From CP2-2F sp034436355 (GTDB taxonomy: Bacteria > Chloroflexota > Anaerolineae > Aggregatilineales > UBA2796): a DNA stretch of 64,000 nt. The stretch lies in assembly GCA_034436355.1 (NCBI GenBank), contig DAOTVQ010000038.1, forward strand, positions 62,001 to 126,000, given 5' to 3'. Of the stretch, positions 16,198 to 24,836 are shown one piece after another. Position 1 is the stretch's first letter, and each line of letters begins with the position of its first letter. Made by a program: the position numbers and the translations under genes. The notes below the pieces were generated by a model. That model saw nothing but the letters and a program-made list of their open reading frames with translations. It ran no database searches and had not been told where the DNA came from.

Positions 16198-16425
16198 TCA
16201 GTTAATATCCAGCACGACGCGCTTACCGCTGCGAGCGGCTGCCACGCGCAGCAAGGCGCGGATGGCGTTGGCGACGCGCCCTTCTTTGCCGATCACGCGC
16301 CCCATATCGCTGGGCGCGACGCGCAGCTCGACGATCACCGCGCCGCGCCGAAAGTGTTCGGTCACACTCACGGCGGCGGGATCATCTACCAGCGACTTAG
16401 CAACGTACTCGACCAATTCTTTCAT
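16198..16425 (-). CDS. khpA: KH-domain RNA-binding protein KhpA
   Basis: A 75-residue single-KH protein with GRVIGKEGRVANAIRALLRV (the GxxG loop is GKEG). KhpA binds RNA, typically with KhpB, and affects cell division and small-RNA biology in Gram-positives. Its position between rpsP and rimM is the widely conserved one. It starts 8 nt downstream of the rpsP stop. Confidence 0.94.
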   Translation of the reverse strand: MKELVEYVAKSLVDDPAAVSVTEHFRRGAVIVELRVAPSDMGRVIGKEGRVANAIRALLRVAAARSGKRVVLDIN

Positions 16426-16433
16426 AAGGCAGC

Positions 16434-16820
16434 TTACTCGGCGCTATCAAAGATGGCGGGTTTGGCAACGGGCGCGGCGCGGCGAGTCTTGGGGCTGGGT
16501 TGTGGCAGTGCAGCACGCGCCGCCTCTGCCTCTGCCACTAATGCCTCAAGCGTTTCACCTTTGTGCAGGCGCGCCAAACGATCAAGGGTGCCGAGATTCT
16601 TCAGCAAGCGGGCAACTGCCTCGCTGGGCTGTGCGCCAACCTTCAACCAATGTAAGGCGCGCCCTTCATCTAGGGTGACGGTGGCTGGCTCGGTGCGTGG
16701 GTTATAAAAACCGATAATCTCAATGTAGCGCCCGTTGCGCGGCGCTTCGCTATCAGCCACCACAATACGATAGCTGGGCTGCTTCTTTAAGCCAATACGG
16801 CGTAGGCGAATACGAACCAT
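16434..16820 (-). CDS. rpsP: 30S ribosomal protein bS16
   Basis: Residues 1-85 are typical bS16: VRIRLRRIGLKKQPSYRIVV, IEIIGFYNPRT and ALHWLKVGAQPSEAVARLL. A ~40-residue Ala/Pro-rich C-terminal extension brings it to 128 residues, longer than the usual 80-90. It lies 56 nt downstream of ffh. Confidence 0.97.
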   Translation of the reverse strand: MVRIRLRRIGLKKQPSYRIVVADSEAPRNGRYIEIIGFYNPRTEPATVTLDEGRALHWLKVGAQPSEAVARLLKNLGTLDRLARLHKGETLEALVAEAEAARAALPQPSPKTRRAAPVAKPAIFDSAE

Positions 16821-16876
16821 GTGTGAACGACTTGCTCCTCAAAAGTTAGGCGAAAAGTGCGGTTAGGCGGGCAGCT

Positions 16877-18238
16877 TTACTGCCCTTTCATCAGGCGGTT
16901 GATGTCCATCTTGCCACCTTTGATCATCTTCATCATCTTCTGCATCTCGCGGAATTGGCGCAGCAGGGCGTTCACTTCTTGAATGCCCTCCAACTCACGT
17001 TCGGGATGCTTTTCCGTGTTGGTGTAGCCCGCCCCACGGGCAATACGCCGTTTGCGGCTGGCGTTGATCAGTTTCGGATCGCGGCGCTCTTGCGGCGTCA
17101 TTGAGCGGATGATCGCCTCGATCTTCTTCATGCTCTGGTCAGCTTCCGCCTCGTTGATCTGATCTTTGAGGCGATTCATGCCCGGAATCAGGCTCATCAG
17201 TTGGCTGATCGGACCCAAGCGCTTCACTTGCTGCATCTGCGCTAGGAAGTCCTCTAGGTTGAATTCGGCGCGCATGAGTTTCTTGCTCAGGCGCTCTGCC
17301 TCTTTCTGGTCGAACGTCTCTTGCGCCTTCTCGATCAGCGAGAGCATATCGCCCATGCCCAAAATGCGTTGCGCGACACGATCTGGGTAGAACTGATCGA
17401 GTGCATCAGGCTTTTCGCCCATGCCCACAAACTTGATCGGCACACCTGTCACAGCGCGCATAGAGATCGCAGCGCCGCCGCGTGCATCACCATCCATCTT
17501 AGTCAGGATCAAGCCTGTGATGCCGATGCGTCCGTGGAAGCCTTCCGCAATTTTGACGGCTTCCTGACCGGTCATGGCGTCTGCCACCAGCAGAATTTCG
17601 GCAGGCTTTAGGCGCGCCTTGATCTGCTCTAGCTCACTCATCAGCCGATCATCAATCTGCAAACGCCCGGCGGTGTCTACAATCACGACACCTGCGCCGC
17701 TTTCTTGCGCTTTCTTAAAGCCGCGTTCGGCGATTTCGGGCGGCGGTGCGCTGGTACCTTCGTCATAGACTGGCACATCAAGCTGTTTGCCAAGCGTCTT
17801 AAGCTGATCCACAGCCGCCGGACGGTAAGTATCGGCTGCGATCAGGTGCGGACGCCGCCCTTCGCGGCGCAGTTTCAGGGCAAGTTTGGCGGCGGTCGTC
17901 GTTTTACCCGACCCTTGCAAGCCCACCAACATGATCACGATAGGCGGCGTGCCGTTTAAGTTCAGCCGCCCTGCCTCGCCAAGCGTCTCTTGGAGTTCCT
18001 CAAAGACGATCTTGATGACCATCTGACCGGGCTTAAGCGCCTTCAGCACTTCCGCGCCGATGGCACGCTCACGCACCCGCTTGATAAAATCTTTGGCAAC
18101 CGGTAGCGCGACATCTGCCTCCAGCAGGGCAAGGCGCACTTCGCGCAGCGCCACATCCACATCGGCTTCATTGAGGACACCGCGCCGCCCTAAGCGGTCG
18201 AAAATATCTTGCAGTTTGTTGGTTAGGCTTTCAAACAC
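16877..18238 (-). CDS. ffh: Signal recognition particle protein Ffh
   Basis: SRP54 homologue of 453 residues that binds 4.5S RNA and signal peptides and delivers nascent chains to FtsY. The N-domain is FESLTNKLQDIFDRLGRRG. The G-domain has GLQGSGKTTTAAKLA (G1), DTYRPAAVDQL, VIVDTAGRL and TKMDGDARGG. The Met-rich M-domain ends with GGKMDINRLMKGQ. GTG at 18238 is chosen as start because it begins the conserved N-domain and has AGGTGG upstream. The longer ORF to 18439 would run through the promoter at 18279-18307 and into the divergent transporter gene. Confidence 0.97.
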   Translation of the reverse strand: MFESLTNKLQDIFDRLGRRGVLNEADVDVALREVRLALLEADVALPVAKDFIKRVRERAIGAEVLKALKPGQMVIKIVFEELQETLGEAGRLNLNGTPPIVIMLVGLQGSGKTTTAAKLALKLRREGRRPHLIAADTYRPAAVDQLKTLGKQLDVPVYDEGTSAPPPEIAERGFKKAQESGAGVVIVDTAGRLQIDDRLMSELEQIKARLKPAEILLVADAMTGQEAVKIAEGFHGRIGITGLILTKMDGDARGGAAISMRAVTGVPIKFVGMGEKPDALDQFYPDRVAQRILGMGDMLSLIEKAQETFDQKEAERLSKKLMRAEFNLEDFLAQMQQVKRLGPISQLMSLIPGMNRLKDQINEAEADQSMKKIEAIIRSMTPQERRDPKLINASRKRRIARGAGYTNTEKHPERELEGIQEVNALLRQFREMQKMMKMIKGGKMDINRLMKGQ

Positions 18239-18278
18239 GCGATCAAACCACCTGCATAAAGGCACGCATAGTTGCCGA

Positions 18279-18307
18279 ATTGTAGTGGATTTGCGGCAGG
18301 GCGTCAA
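18279..18307 (-). promoter_or_regulatory. Sigma70-type promoter of the ffh operon
   Basis: On the minus strand, TTGACG (18307-18302) and TACAAT (18284-18279) are separated by exactly 17 nt. Transcription would start about 30 nt before the GTG of ffh, confirming the shorter start. Confidence 0.8.
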
Positions 18308-18393
18308 GGCATGGTGCGGCAGATAAAAAGCGGCAACAAAAACGGGCGTAAAAGCGTATAGTGTAGATAAGTTCAGTACACCGAGAGTTAGGC

Positions 18394-19932
18394 ATGATCG
18401 CACCGCAAACAACCGAGCAAATTCAGCACACGCTCGCACCTGAGCGTGTGCGCCTGCTGCTGGCGATTCCGACTTTGGCAGGCTCGCTCGACCTGACCAT
18501 GATCACGGCGTTCATCGCCCAAGTGATCTTTGATTTGGGCATCAACACAGGCGCCGGCGCCAACATTTTAGTCGTCTACCTGATCGCCTACACGCTCGGC
18601 TTGTTTTTGGCGGGGCGGCTCTCAGATTTCATTGGGCGGCGGGCAGCCTTTGGGCTTGCCATGTTGCTCTACGCAGCGGGATCGGCGCTGATTGTGGCGT
18701 CGCCGCTGTTGGGCGGCTTGGCACTCTCGCAGTACACACTGATCCTGATCGGGCGGGCGGTCACGGGCTTGGGTGCCGGCGCCGTGCCAGCCATCGCCAT
18801 CTCAACCATGTGCGATCTGTTCCCAAATCCGCTGCGCTCAATCGGCATCATCGGCGCGGTGGATGTGATCGGTGTGCTGTTGGGCGGCTTGTACGGCGCG
18901 GTGGTGGTGCAATTCCTCCCGTGGCGCAGCTTGTTCATCTTCAGCCTAGTCATTGCGGTGAGTGCTTTGGTAGCAACCTACCGCGCCTTGCCCTCAGCCC
19001 GTCAGGTGCGAACAGGCTTCGATTGGTTGGGCGCATTGGTGCTTTCGGCGGCGCTGATCACCTTCAATCTGGGCATTTCGCGCTTAGAGCGCCTGACCGG
19101 TGATAGCACTGCGCTTGGCGAGGTGCTGCAATACATCAGCCTTGCACTGGTCGCGCTGCTGATCTTCGGCGTGGTGGAGTATGTTCAACGCAACCGTGCG
19201 CCGCTGTTGGAGATGGCGATTTTTCGTAAGGCGGGCGTGCTGCCTAGCCTGCTGATCAGCGCACTAACCAGCTTCTCGCTCTTTTTGATGTTGGTAGGTT
19301 TGCCGCTGCTGGCAAATGTGAACGCCCTAGGCAGCTTAGGGCTGGGTGCGCTGCTGCCGCCACTACGCGATGAAACGCTGCAAGGCGCCGCCCTGACCGC
19401 CGGCGGGCTGCTGCTGCTCTATTCGGGTGCGTTGGCGCTCTTTACGGCAGTGGGCGCACGGGTGCAAGAGCGCATCGGTACACGGCGCACAATTTTGCTG
19501 GGTTTGGGCGTGGCGCTGATCGGCTTTGTGGGCTTGGGGATCAGTGTGCGCGGCGAGATCAGCGCCTTTGTGGGCATTTTCAGCTTGCTGGGCGGCGCTG
19601 GGATCGGTGTGGTCTTTTCGCCAATCATGGGGATTCCGCTGGCAGCCACCAACGCGCACGGCATGATCGCCTCGTTCTTGCTTGGCGTGCGTATGGCAGC
19701 CGGCTCCATTGTGATTGCCTCTGTGACCTTCCTTTCGGAAGCGCGCATCCGCTTTTTGGTGAGCAGCCTTGAAGACAACCACCTGCCTATCCAATTGCCG
19801 CCGGAGATCACCTATAAATCGTTTGTGTTGGCATCGCAGCAGATGATCAGTGAGTTGGCGCTGATCGCAGCGCTAATTGTGCTGATCGCCGTGCTACCAA
19901 CCTTATTCTTAAAGCCTGTGGAGCGCTTATGA
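18394..19932 (+). CDS. MFS transporter, multidrug-export (DHA2-like) type
   Basis: A 512-residue permease with about 14 hydrophobic segments. The signature loop between helices 2 and 3 is GRLSDFIGRRAAFGLA, and the motif-C-like AIISTMCDLFPNP region lies in the first half. Fourteen-helix MFS exporters usually expel drugs or amphiphiles by proton antiport; the substrate is not readable. Its stop overlaps the next start as ATGA (19929-19932), tying it to the secreted DUF3352-like protein. A TATAGT at 18357-18362 is a possible -10. Confidence 0.87.
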   Translation: MIAPQTTEQIQHTLAPERVRLLLAIPTLAGSLDLTMITAFIAQVIFDLGINTGAGANILVVYLIAYTLGLFLAGRLSDFIGRRAAFGLAMLLYAAGSALIVASPLLGGLALSQYTLILIGRAVTGLGAGAVPAIAISTMCDLFPNPLRSIGIIGAVDVIGVLLGGLYGAVVVQFLPWRSLFIFSLVIAVSALVATYRALPSARQVRTGFDWLGALVLSAALITFNLGISRLERLTGDSTALGEVLQYISLALVALLIFGVVEYVQRNRAPLLEMAIFRKAGVLPSLLISALTSFSLFLMLVGLPLLANVNALGSLGLGALLPPLRDETLQGAALTAGGLLLLYSGALALFTAVGARVQERIGTRRTILLGLGVALIGFVGLGISVRGEISAFVGIFSLLGGAGIGVVFSPIMGIPLAATNAHGMIASFLLGVRMAAGSIVIASVTFLSEARIRFLVSSLEDNHLPIQLPPEITYKSFVLASQQMISELALIAALIVLIAVLPTLFLKPVERL

Positions 19933-21590
19933 ACGCCTTATTGCGAAAATGTTTGTACATCATACTGCTATCAGCCTTATGCTTGGTTGCCGTGTCGCTG
20001 CCGCCCACACACGCCCAATCGAATGCCCTAGATGTGCAGCCGATTGCGGCGCTTTTTCCGCCTTCGGAATTTTTTATCGCCATCCGCACCGATCAAGCGT
20101 TCACCGAACGGCTGAACGCGATCAGCATTGCGGTTTCATCCGAATTTACGCCAGAGCGCATTCAACTGGCACAGTTGGTGGATGTCTTGCTTGGGCAAGG
20201 TGTCTACAGCCTTTCACGTTTGGTGAATGCGCGCTTTGCAGCATTGAGCATCAACGGCGTTGAATATTTGGTAGATGCTGATCAGGCGAATAACACACAA
20301 GCAAATCTGCGCGTGGTGATTGGGCATGGGCTTGGCAGGCTTGGCAAGGCAGCACTGCCTTCTTTGCAGGCACTCATCGGTCTGACGTGCGACGCGGCGG
20401 CAGCGCTACAAGTGCGCTGTGGCTTTGATCAGGCGGGCATTTTCAACAGCCTGACCATTGATGAACGCCATATTGTGCTGCTCAGCCATGCTGATGATCC
20501 GTTTCTGCCTAGCGAAACGCTCGGCGCACAGCCTGATTTTTCGGCGGCGCTCAACGCATTGCCCGAAGGTAACTACGACGGATTCGCCTACATCAATACG
20601 CCGCGCTTTGCTGGCAGCATTCGCTACGAAGGCATTCGTGAGATGCTGGCTGCGGTCGGCTTTCCGACGGATAAACTCGCAGCTGCCATGCTTGGGCTAA
20701 CCTTGAAAGCGGATGGCTTGCAGCTTGATCTGGTGCAGCGGCGCTTGGTGCAGCCTGATCCGAAGCGCGCCGCGCTTGACCTCAACTTTGCGCGCTTCAT
20801 CCCAGAAACGGCTGCCATCTACCTGCAAACGCGGGACTTCAGCCAACTGACGCAAACTGCTGCCGGCTTGCTTGGCTCGCTGAGCGCCACACTGAGCAGC
20901 CAAGAGGCTTACGTCAGTTTGCAGCAGCTGTTCCGCAGCCTGTTCAGGCTTGATCTTGAAGGCGACCTGCTGAGCTGGGCGCAGATGAGCGACTATGCCA
21001 TCTTCATTGACGCGCTGAATGTAGCGGATAATCCGAGCATTGAGCAGTTGGAGATCGGCTTCATCATCGGCAGCAGCAATGTACAAAAGACGGCGGCAGT
21101 GGCAGCAGCCATTGCCAGCGGACTTCAGCGCCAGCTCAGCGGGCAGGCAAATTTCAGCTTTGGCAGCCGCGCCTTGCCGAACTTGAGCGCACCTGTCACG
21201 CAGATCAGCTACACCGATCCGCAGTTTGGCACGCTCACCTTCCTGATCGGGAACACCGATCAGTTTGGCTTTTTCGCCACAGAGCGCTCGCTAACGCGCA
21301 TTTTGGAAGGCAAGACGTTGGATAAACGGCTGGACTTGGCGCGCCTGCAACGCTACTTGCTGCCGCAGCCAAACATCATGCTGCACGCCGATGCTGATAA
21401 CGCGACGCGCTTTTTGTTTGCGGCTGCCGAATCGTTGGCACGCCTCAGCCGCGCTCAGTTAAACAGCTTGCCGCCGCCCAACAGCTTGCTAGAAGGGCGC
21501 AGCCAACGCTTTGAGCGCGCTGTGATCAGTGTGGATGAGGGCGCGGAAGGTCAGGCACGCTTACGGCTGTTCCTCTCCATCTTGAATTAG
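19929..21590 (+). CDS. Secreted DUF3352-like protein
   Basis: A 553-residue protein with a clear N-terminal signal peptide (IILLSALCLVAVSLPPTHAQ, probable cleavage after AQ near residue 30). The rest is a repetitive alpha/beta protein: IAALFPPSEFFIAIRTDQAF, YDGFAYINTPRF, IPETAAIYLQTRDF and ISYTDPQFGTLTFLIG recall the DUF3352 family of exported proteins. Its function is unknown. Translational coupling with the MFS gene implies that both act at the membrane or cell surface. Confidence 0.7.
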   Translation: MNALLRKCLYIILLSALCLVAVSLPPTHAQSNALDVQPIAALFPPSEFFIAIRTDQAFTERLNAISIAVSSEFTPERIQLAQLVDVLLGQGVYSLSRLVNARFAALSINGVEYLVDADQANNTQANLRVVIGHGLGRLGKAALPSLQALIGLTCDAAAALQVRCGFDQAGIFNSLTIDERHIVLLSHADDPFLPSETLGAQPDFSAALNALPEGNYDGFAYINTPRFAGSIRYEGIREMLAAVGFPTDKLAAAMLGLTLKADGLQLDLVQRRLVQPDPKRAALDLNFARFIPETAAIYLQTRDFSQLTQTAAGLLGSLSATLSSQEAYVSLQQLFRSLFRLDLEGDLLSWAQMSDYAIFIDALNVADNPSIEQLEIGFIIGSSNVQKTAAVAAAIASGLQRQLSGQANFSFGSRALPNLSAPVTQISYTDPQFGTLTFLIGNTDQFGFFATERSLTRILEGKTLDKRLDLARLQRYLLPQPNIMLHADADNATRFLFAAAESLARLSRAQLNSLPPPNSLLEGRSQRFERAVISVDEGAEGQARLRLFLSILN

Positions 21591-21715
21591 CCGTTTAAGG
21601 GCGCGATACAGCATGTTGTGAGATTGGAATGCAGGGCTGCTTGACACACGTACGCACAAGGTGGACAATGCCAAATATACGCCGTGCTGTTTGCTGTGCA
21701 GGAAAGAGTCCCGTC

Positions 21716-22222
21716 ATGAACCTACACGACACACCCTTTTTAGTGCTAGATACCGAGACAACAGGCTTAGATCAACGTGCCGAAATCTGCCAGATCGCCA
21801 TTGTGGATCACAACGGTGCGGTGCTGATGGATCAGCTTGTCAAGCCTGTCTTGCCCATCCCTGCCGATGTGATCGCTATTCATGGCATCACCAACGAGAA
21901 GGTGGCGGATCAGCCCCAGTGGCGGACGGTGCGTGAGGAAGTCTTGCGCCTGATCAAAGGGCAAACGGTGATTGTCTATAACGCCGAGTTCGACGTGCGA
22001 ATGCTCATCCAGTCCGACCAAATGTGCAAGCTGCCGCCTGCACCCTACACACAGCTTGCCACCTTTCAGTGTGCTATGAAGGCATATGCCAAAGGCGGCA
22101 GATGGGTGAAGTTAGGACAGGCGTGCCATACGCACGGCATCCCGACTCATGACGCACACAGCGCCCTTGGCGATTGCCACATGACGTTGGCGCTGGTGCG
22201 TAAGGTGTGGCTGGCGGGTTAA
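21716..22222 (+). CDS. DEDD-type 3'-5' exonuclease (DnaQ-like)
   Basis: A 168-residue exonuclease of the DnaQ/PolC epsilon type: ExoI FLVLDTETTGLD, ExoII YNAEFDVRML and ExoIII THDAHSALGDC, giving the D-E-D-D set with the His of a DEDDh enzyme. Standalone forms proofread or trim DNA or RNA ends. The ATG at 21716 has AGGAAAGAG upstream; the longer ORF from 21629 adds 29 unrelated residues. The DNA methyltransferase gene follows 51 nt later. Confidence 0.87.
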   Translation: MNLHDTPFLVLDTETTGLDQRAEICQIAIVDHNGAVLMDQLVKPVLPIPADVIAIHGITNEKVADQPQWRTVREEVLRLIKGQTVIVYNAEFDVRMLIQSDQMCKLPPAPYTQLATFQCAMKAYAKGGRWVKLGQACHTHGIPTHDAHSALGDCHMTLALVRKVWLAG

Positions 22223-22273
22223 GCGGTCAGCGCTCAGGTGTGCTATACTCACAATAGCTTAGCGAGGTGAGGC

Positions 22274-23200
22274 ATGAGCTACCAAGTTGTTCAGGGTGAT
22301 TGTGATGTCTATTTGGCACAGGCGGACGCTGTGTTTGATTTAACGTTCCTTGATCCGCCTTTTAATCAGGGCAAAGACTACACACACCATGAGGACGATT
22401 TGCCAACGGATGAATATTGGGCATGGATGACGGAAATTTGCCAAAAAATCTTTACGCGGACGCGAGATGGTGGCGCTTTGTATTTTATGCAGCGCGAGAA
22501 GAACACAGAGCATACTTTACGCTGCCTGCGCGAGAGTGGCTGGACTCTGCAAAACCTGATCATTTGGAAGAAGAAAACTTCTGCTGTGCCTTCCGCACAG
22601 CGCTATGGCAAACACTATCAGATTATCGCGTTTGCTACTAAAGGGCAGAAACCGCACCTTTTTCACCGCTTGCGGATTGACCCACCACTGCCTGAAAATT
22701 ACAAGCACAAGCGCAAACAAGGCATGTATGTCACTGATGTTTGGGACGATATTCGGGAACTGACCTCGGGCTATTTTGCAGGTGATGAGGCAATTCGCAC
22801 TGATCAAGGTGAGCGCTTTCACAAACAGCAATCACCGCTTGAACTGTTGGTGCGTATCATCCTCACCTCTTCACAGTGTGGCGATCTGATCTTTGATCCA
22901 TTTGCTGGCACTGGTACAACGCTTGTAGCCGCCACGCAGCTTAAGCGGCAAGCAATTGGCGTTGAGATTGATCCTGAGAATGTGGCGCGCATCCGAACAC
23001 GCTTGGCAACGCTGCGCCCTGCCGACTCGCTAGATCGCCTCTATGCTCACTATACCCACACAAAAAATCTTGCCACACTGTGGGGCAAGGCAAACCAAGC
23101 CCAGCCTGACGATTCGACGGAAACAGCTAACCATGCACTCGATCTACCACTTTTTCTGCCATTTAGTTCAGCAGTGGACGAGATGAATCTCATCCACTGA
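22274..23200 (+). CDS. Orphan beta-class DNA N4/N6 methyltransferase
   Basis: A 308-residue AdoMet-dependent DNA amino-methyltransferase. Motif IV LDPPFNQGKDY (near residue 26) precedes motif I LIFDPFAGTGTT (near 207), the beta-class order, with the target-recognition part between them. The C-terminal ~60 residues are variable. No restriction endonuclease gene is adjacent, so it may be a solitary (regulatory or anti-restriction) enzyme. A TATACT -10 box lies at 22244-22249. The gene seems somewhat less GC-rich than its neighbours. Confidence 0.88.
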   Translation: MSYQVVQGDCDVYLAQADAVFDLTFLDPPFNQGKDYTHHEDDLPTDEYWAWMTEICQKIFTRTRDGGALYFMQREKNTEHTLRCLRESGWTLQNLIIWKKKTSAVPSAQRYGKHYQIIAFATKGQKPHLFHRLRIDPPLPENYKHKRKQGMYVTDVWDDIRELTSGYFAGDEAIRTDQGERFHKQQSPLELLVRIILTSSQCGDLIFDPFAGTGTTLVAATQLKRQAIGVEIDPENVARIRTRLATLRPADSLDRLYAHYTHTKNLATLWGKANQAQPDDSTETANHALDLPLFLPFSSAVDEMNLIH

Positions 23201-23208
23201 TCGAGGGG

Positions 23209-23562
23209 CTAAACGCTGATACTGAATGGCACTTCGCGCTGATCGTGCGGCGCGGTGCGTTCCTCATAATATAAATCTGCCTGTGCCACATAATCGCCGT
23301 TGGGCGTTGGCACGCCGCGCACATGCACGGTGAACTCCATTTGTCGGTGCATCGTCTCGATCACGCTCAGCTCAGCAATCACCTGATCATCAGGCAGGCG
23401 CAGCACGCGCAGTTCTAGGCTTGGGCGTTCTTGGAAGGCAGTCACATCCACATTCAGCTTAATGCGCCAGCCATCGGGATACGGCTGAACGTCCAGCCGT
23501 TCGATACGCACCTTCTCGCGTGGCTGTGGCACTTGATCTGGCTCTACAAATTGAATATCCAT
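23209..23562 (-). CDS. Unrecognised 117-residue protein
   Basis: I do not recognise this protein. It is predicted to be soluble and beta-rich, with alternating hydrophobic strands (WRIKLNVDVTAF, LELRVLRLPDDQVIAEL, MEFTVHVRGVP) and no Cys, signal peptide or membrane segment. The pattern suggests a small immunoglobulin-like or C2-like sandwich. It follows the SbnI/SerK-like gene by 9 nt on the same strand and converges on the methyltransferase gene, so it probably works with the former. Confidence 0.65.
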   Translation of the reverse strand: MDIQFVEPDQVPQPREKVRIERLDVQPYPDGWRIKLNVDVTAFQERPSLELRVLRLPDDQVIAELSVIETMHRQMEFTVHVRGVPTPNGDYVAQADLYYEERTAPHDQREVPFSISV

Positions 23563-23571
23563 GCTCAGTTA

Positions 23572-24438
23572 TCACTCATCAAACAGATAGGTCGGTTCGG
23601 CATAGTAGCGCACGCGCTTTTCCGCCATGCGCTGCTGAATCCACTGATGCAGCGCCTCATTTTTCTGGGCAAGCGTCTCGCCCGTTTCGGCAAAGGCGCT
23701 CAGCGGATAGTTAAGGCGCATGGCGCGCCCATGAATAATATGGCGGCTGATGCCGGGCGGCAAGTGAATGCCATCCCGTGCGGCAACCATGATCTCAGCA
23801 GGGTGATAGCGCGGAAAGACCACAATCGCTACTGCGTCAGGGTACAAACGGCGCGCCATGCTGATCGAGTCCGTATTGATGCGGTTGAGCGTGCCACGTG
23901 CTTTGTAGGTATCCACCATTTGGCGTAGGATTGTGGTGCGCCCTGCCAAACTGTGAACGTCCGCGTTCAAAGTGTAAGCACGGTTATCACTCAGCACGGT
24001 GTAGGCAAGCACTTCACGGCGTGCTAGGGCAGCCCGTGCGCTCAGCAAGTCGCAGCTTTCGATGTGAAACGCCTCAATCTCGCGCAGGTTTCGCAAAAAC
24101 TCGAACCATGAGATGTGGCTAATCACGTGGTGCCACGTCTCCAATTCTACAGCGTCGCTCTCGTAATTGACCACTTGGACGAGGATGTGTGGGTAGCCAA
24201 GTGCTTGCGCGGCATGATGACGGTTGGCGCCGTCAAGAATCACGTAGCGTTCAGCATCCAGCGGTGCAACAACAGGCGGATTTAACCAAGTGCCAGCCGC
24301 ACGAATGCGCGCAATCAGCGGCGCAGAACGCTGCGGATCGTGTTCCTCGTGCGGGATCAGGCTGGCAGTTGGGACGATTCGTAAATCGGGAATGATGTCG
24401 CGTGGCGTCGGCTCTTCTTGAATGGCGTTACTCATCAT
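23572..24438 (-). CDS. ParB/SbnI-like protein related to free-serine kinases
   Basis: A 288-residue protein with a ParB/sulfiredoxin-like N-terminal fold (VPTASLIPHEEHDPQR, YVILDGANRHHAAQALG, VQVVNY) and a C-terminal half (LETWHHVISH, GIHLPPGISRHIIHGRAM, MAEKRVRYYAEPTYLFDE). The layout matches, as I recall it, SbnI of the staphyloferrin B cluster and archaeal SerK, which phosphorylate free L-serine. The DGxHR nucleotide motif reads DGANR here, with Asn for His, so the chemistry may differ. It has two consecutive ATGs at its start. A strong 13-bp dyad lies 44 nt upstream. No siderophore genes are nearby. A DNA-binding role is also possible. Confidence 0.6.
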   Translation of the reverse strand: MMSNAIQEEPTPRDIIPDLRIVPTASLIPHEEHDPQRSAPLIARIRAAGTWLNPPVVAPLDAERYVILDGANRHHAAQALGYPHILVQVVNYESDAVELETWHHVISHISWFEFLRNLREIEAFHIESCDLLSARAALARREVLAYTVLSDNRAYTLNADVHSLAGRTTILRQMVDTYKARGTLNRINTDSISMARRLYPDAVAIVVFPRYHPAEIMVAARDGIHLPPGISRHIIHGRAMRLNYPLSAFAETGETLAQKNEALHQWIQQRMAEKRVRYYAEPTYLFDE

Positions 24439-24481
24439 TTTCGGCTCTCTTTTGGGGTAAATTCAAATGCATCAGGCTAAT

Positions 24482-24514
24482 TTTTGCCCTAGTTTAGTCC
24501 GAACTGGGGCAAAA
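24482..24514. promoter_or_regulatory. 13-bp dyad upstream of the SbnI/SerK-like gene
   Basis: TTTTGCCCTAGTT (24482-24494) and AACTGGGGCAAAA (24502-24514) pair over 13 positions with one T-G pair and a 7-nt loop. It lies 44 nt before the ATG of the minus-strand gene, in its leader or promoter. It could be an operator of the ParB-like product or an attenuator. Being near-symmetrical and flanked by A/T on both sides, it could also terminate transcription on either strand. Confidence 0.45.
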
Positions 24515-24602
24515 TGCACGCCTTTGGGCTACCGAGGTATGAGGAAAAGGGTGGTTATGATCTGCTGGAACGGTGCAGAGCGCTCACCATAAGCCGAATC
24601 TG

Positions 24603-24692
24603 TTACCCTACCCTAAATCCCACCACAGGGCGGGACGTCGCAGATACCGCTGATTCCCTTTCCCACAAGTGGGGAAGGGGTTAAGGATAAAA
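24603..24692. repeat. Double-hairpin intergenic repeat, copy A
   Basis: About 90 bp with the order TTACCC-TACCCTAAATCCC, a G/C hairpin ending GGGCGGGAC, TGATTCCCTTTCC, a second hairpin closing with GGGGAAGGGG and TTAAGGATAAAA. The same plan recurs at 38898-38993. The ends are roughly inverted (TTACCC and GGATAA), as in miniature inverted-repeat elements. It lies in the 398-nt gap between the SbnI/SerK-like gene and the Crp-type gene; apart from this and the dyad the gap shows nothing coding. Confidence 0.7.
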
Positions 24693-24836
24693 TACCTCGC
24701 GTGCGGGGAAGAGGCGTTTGGCTAGGGGATCACCACACAGTTCACTATTCCCTGCCGTTTGCCCACTAGACCGCTGTAGCGTTTCCCATTACACTGTATA
24801 GTGAAGCACGATCCCTTTTAGCATGGGAGCTGAAAA

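Noticed and set aside
18239..18439. An N-terminal extension of Ffh from an ATG at 18439
   Set aside because: It runs through a 17-nt-spaced TTGACG/TACAAT promoter and into the divergent transporter gene, and adds 67 unrelated residues before the conserved SRP54 N-domain.
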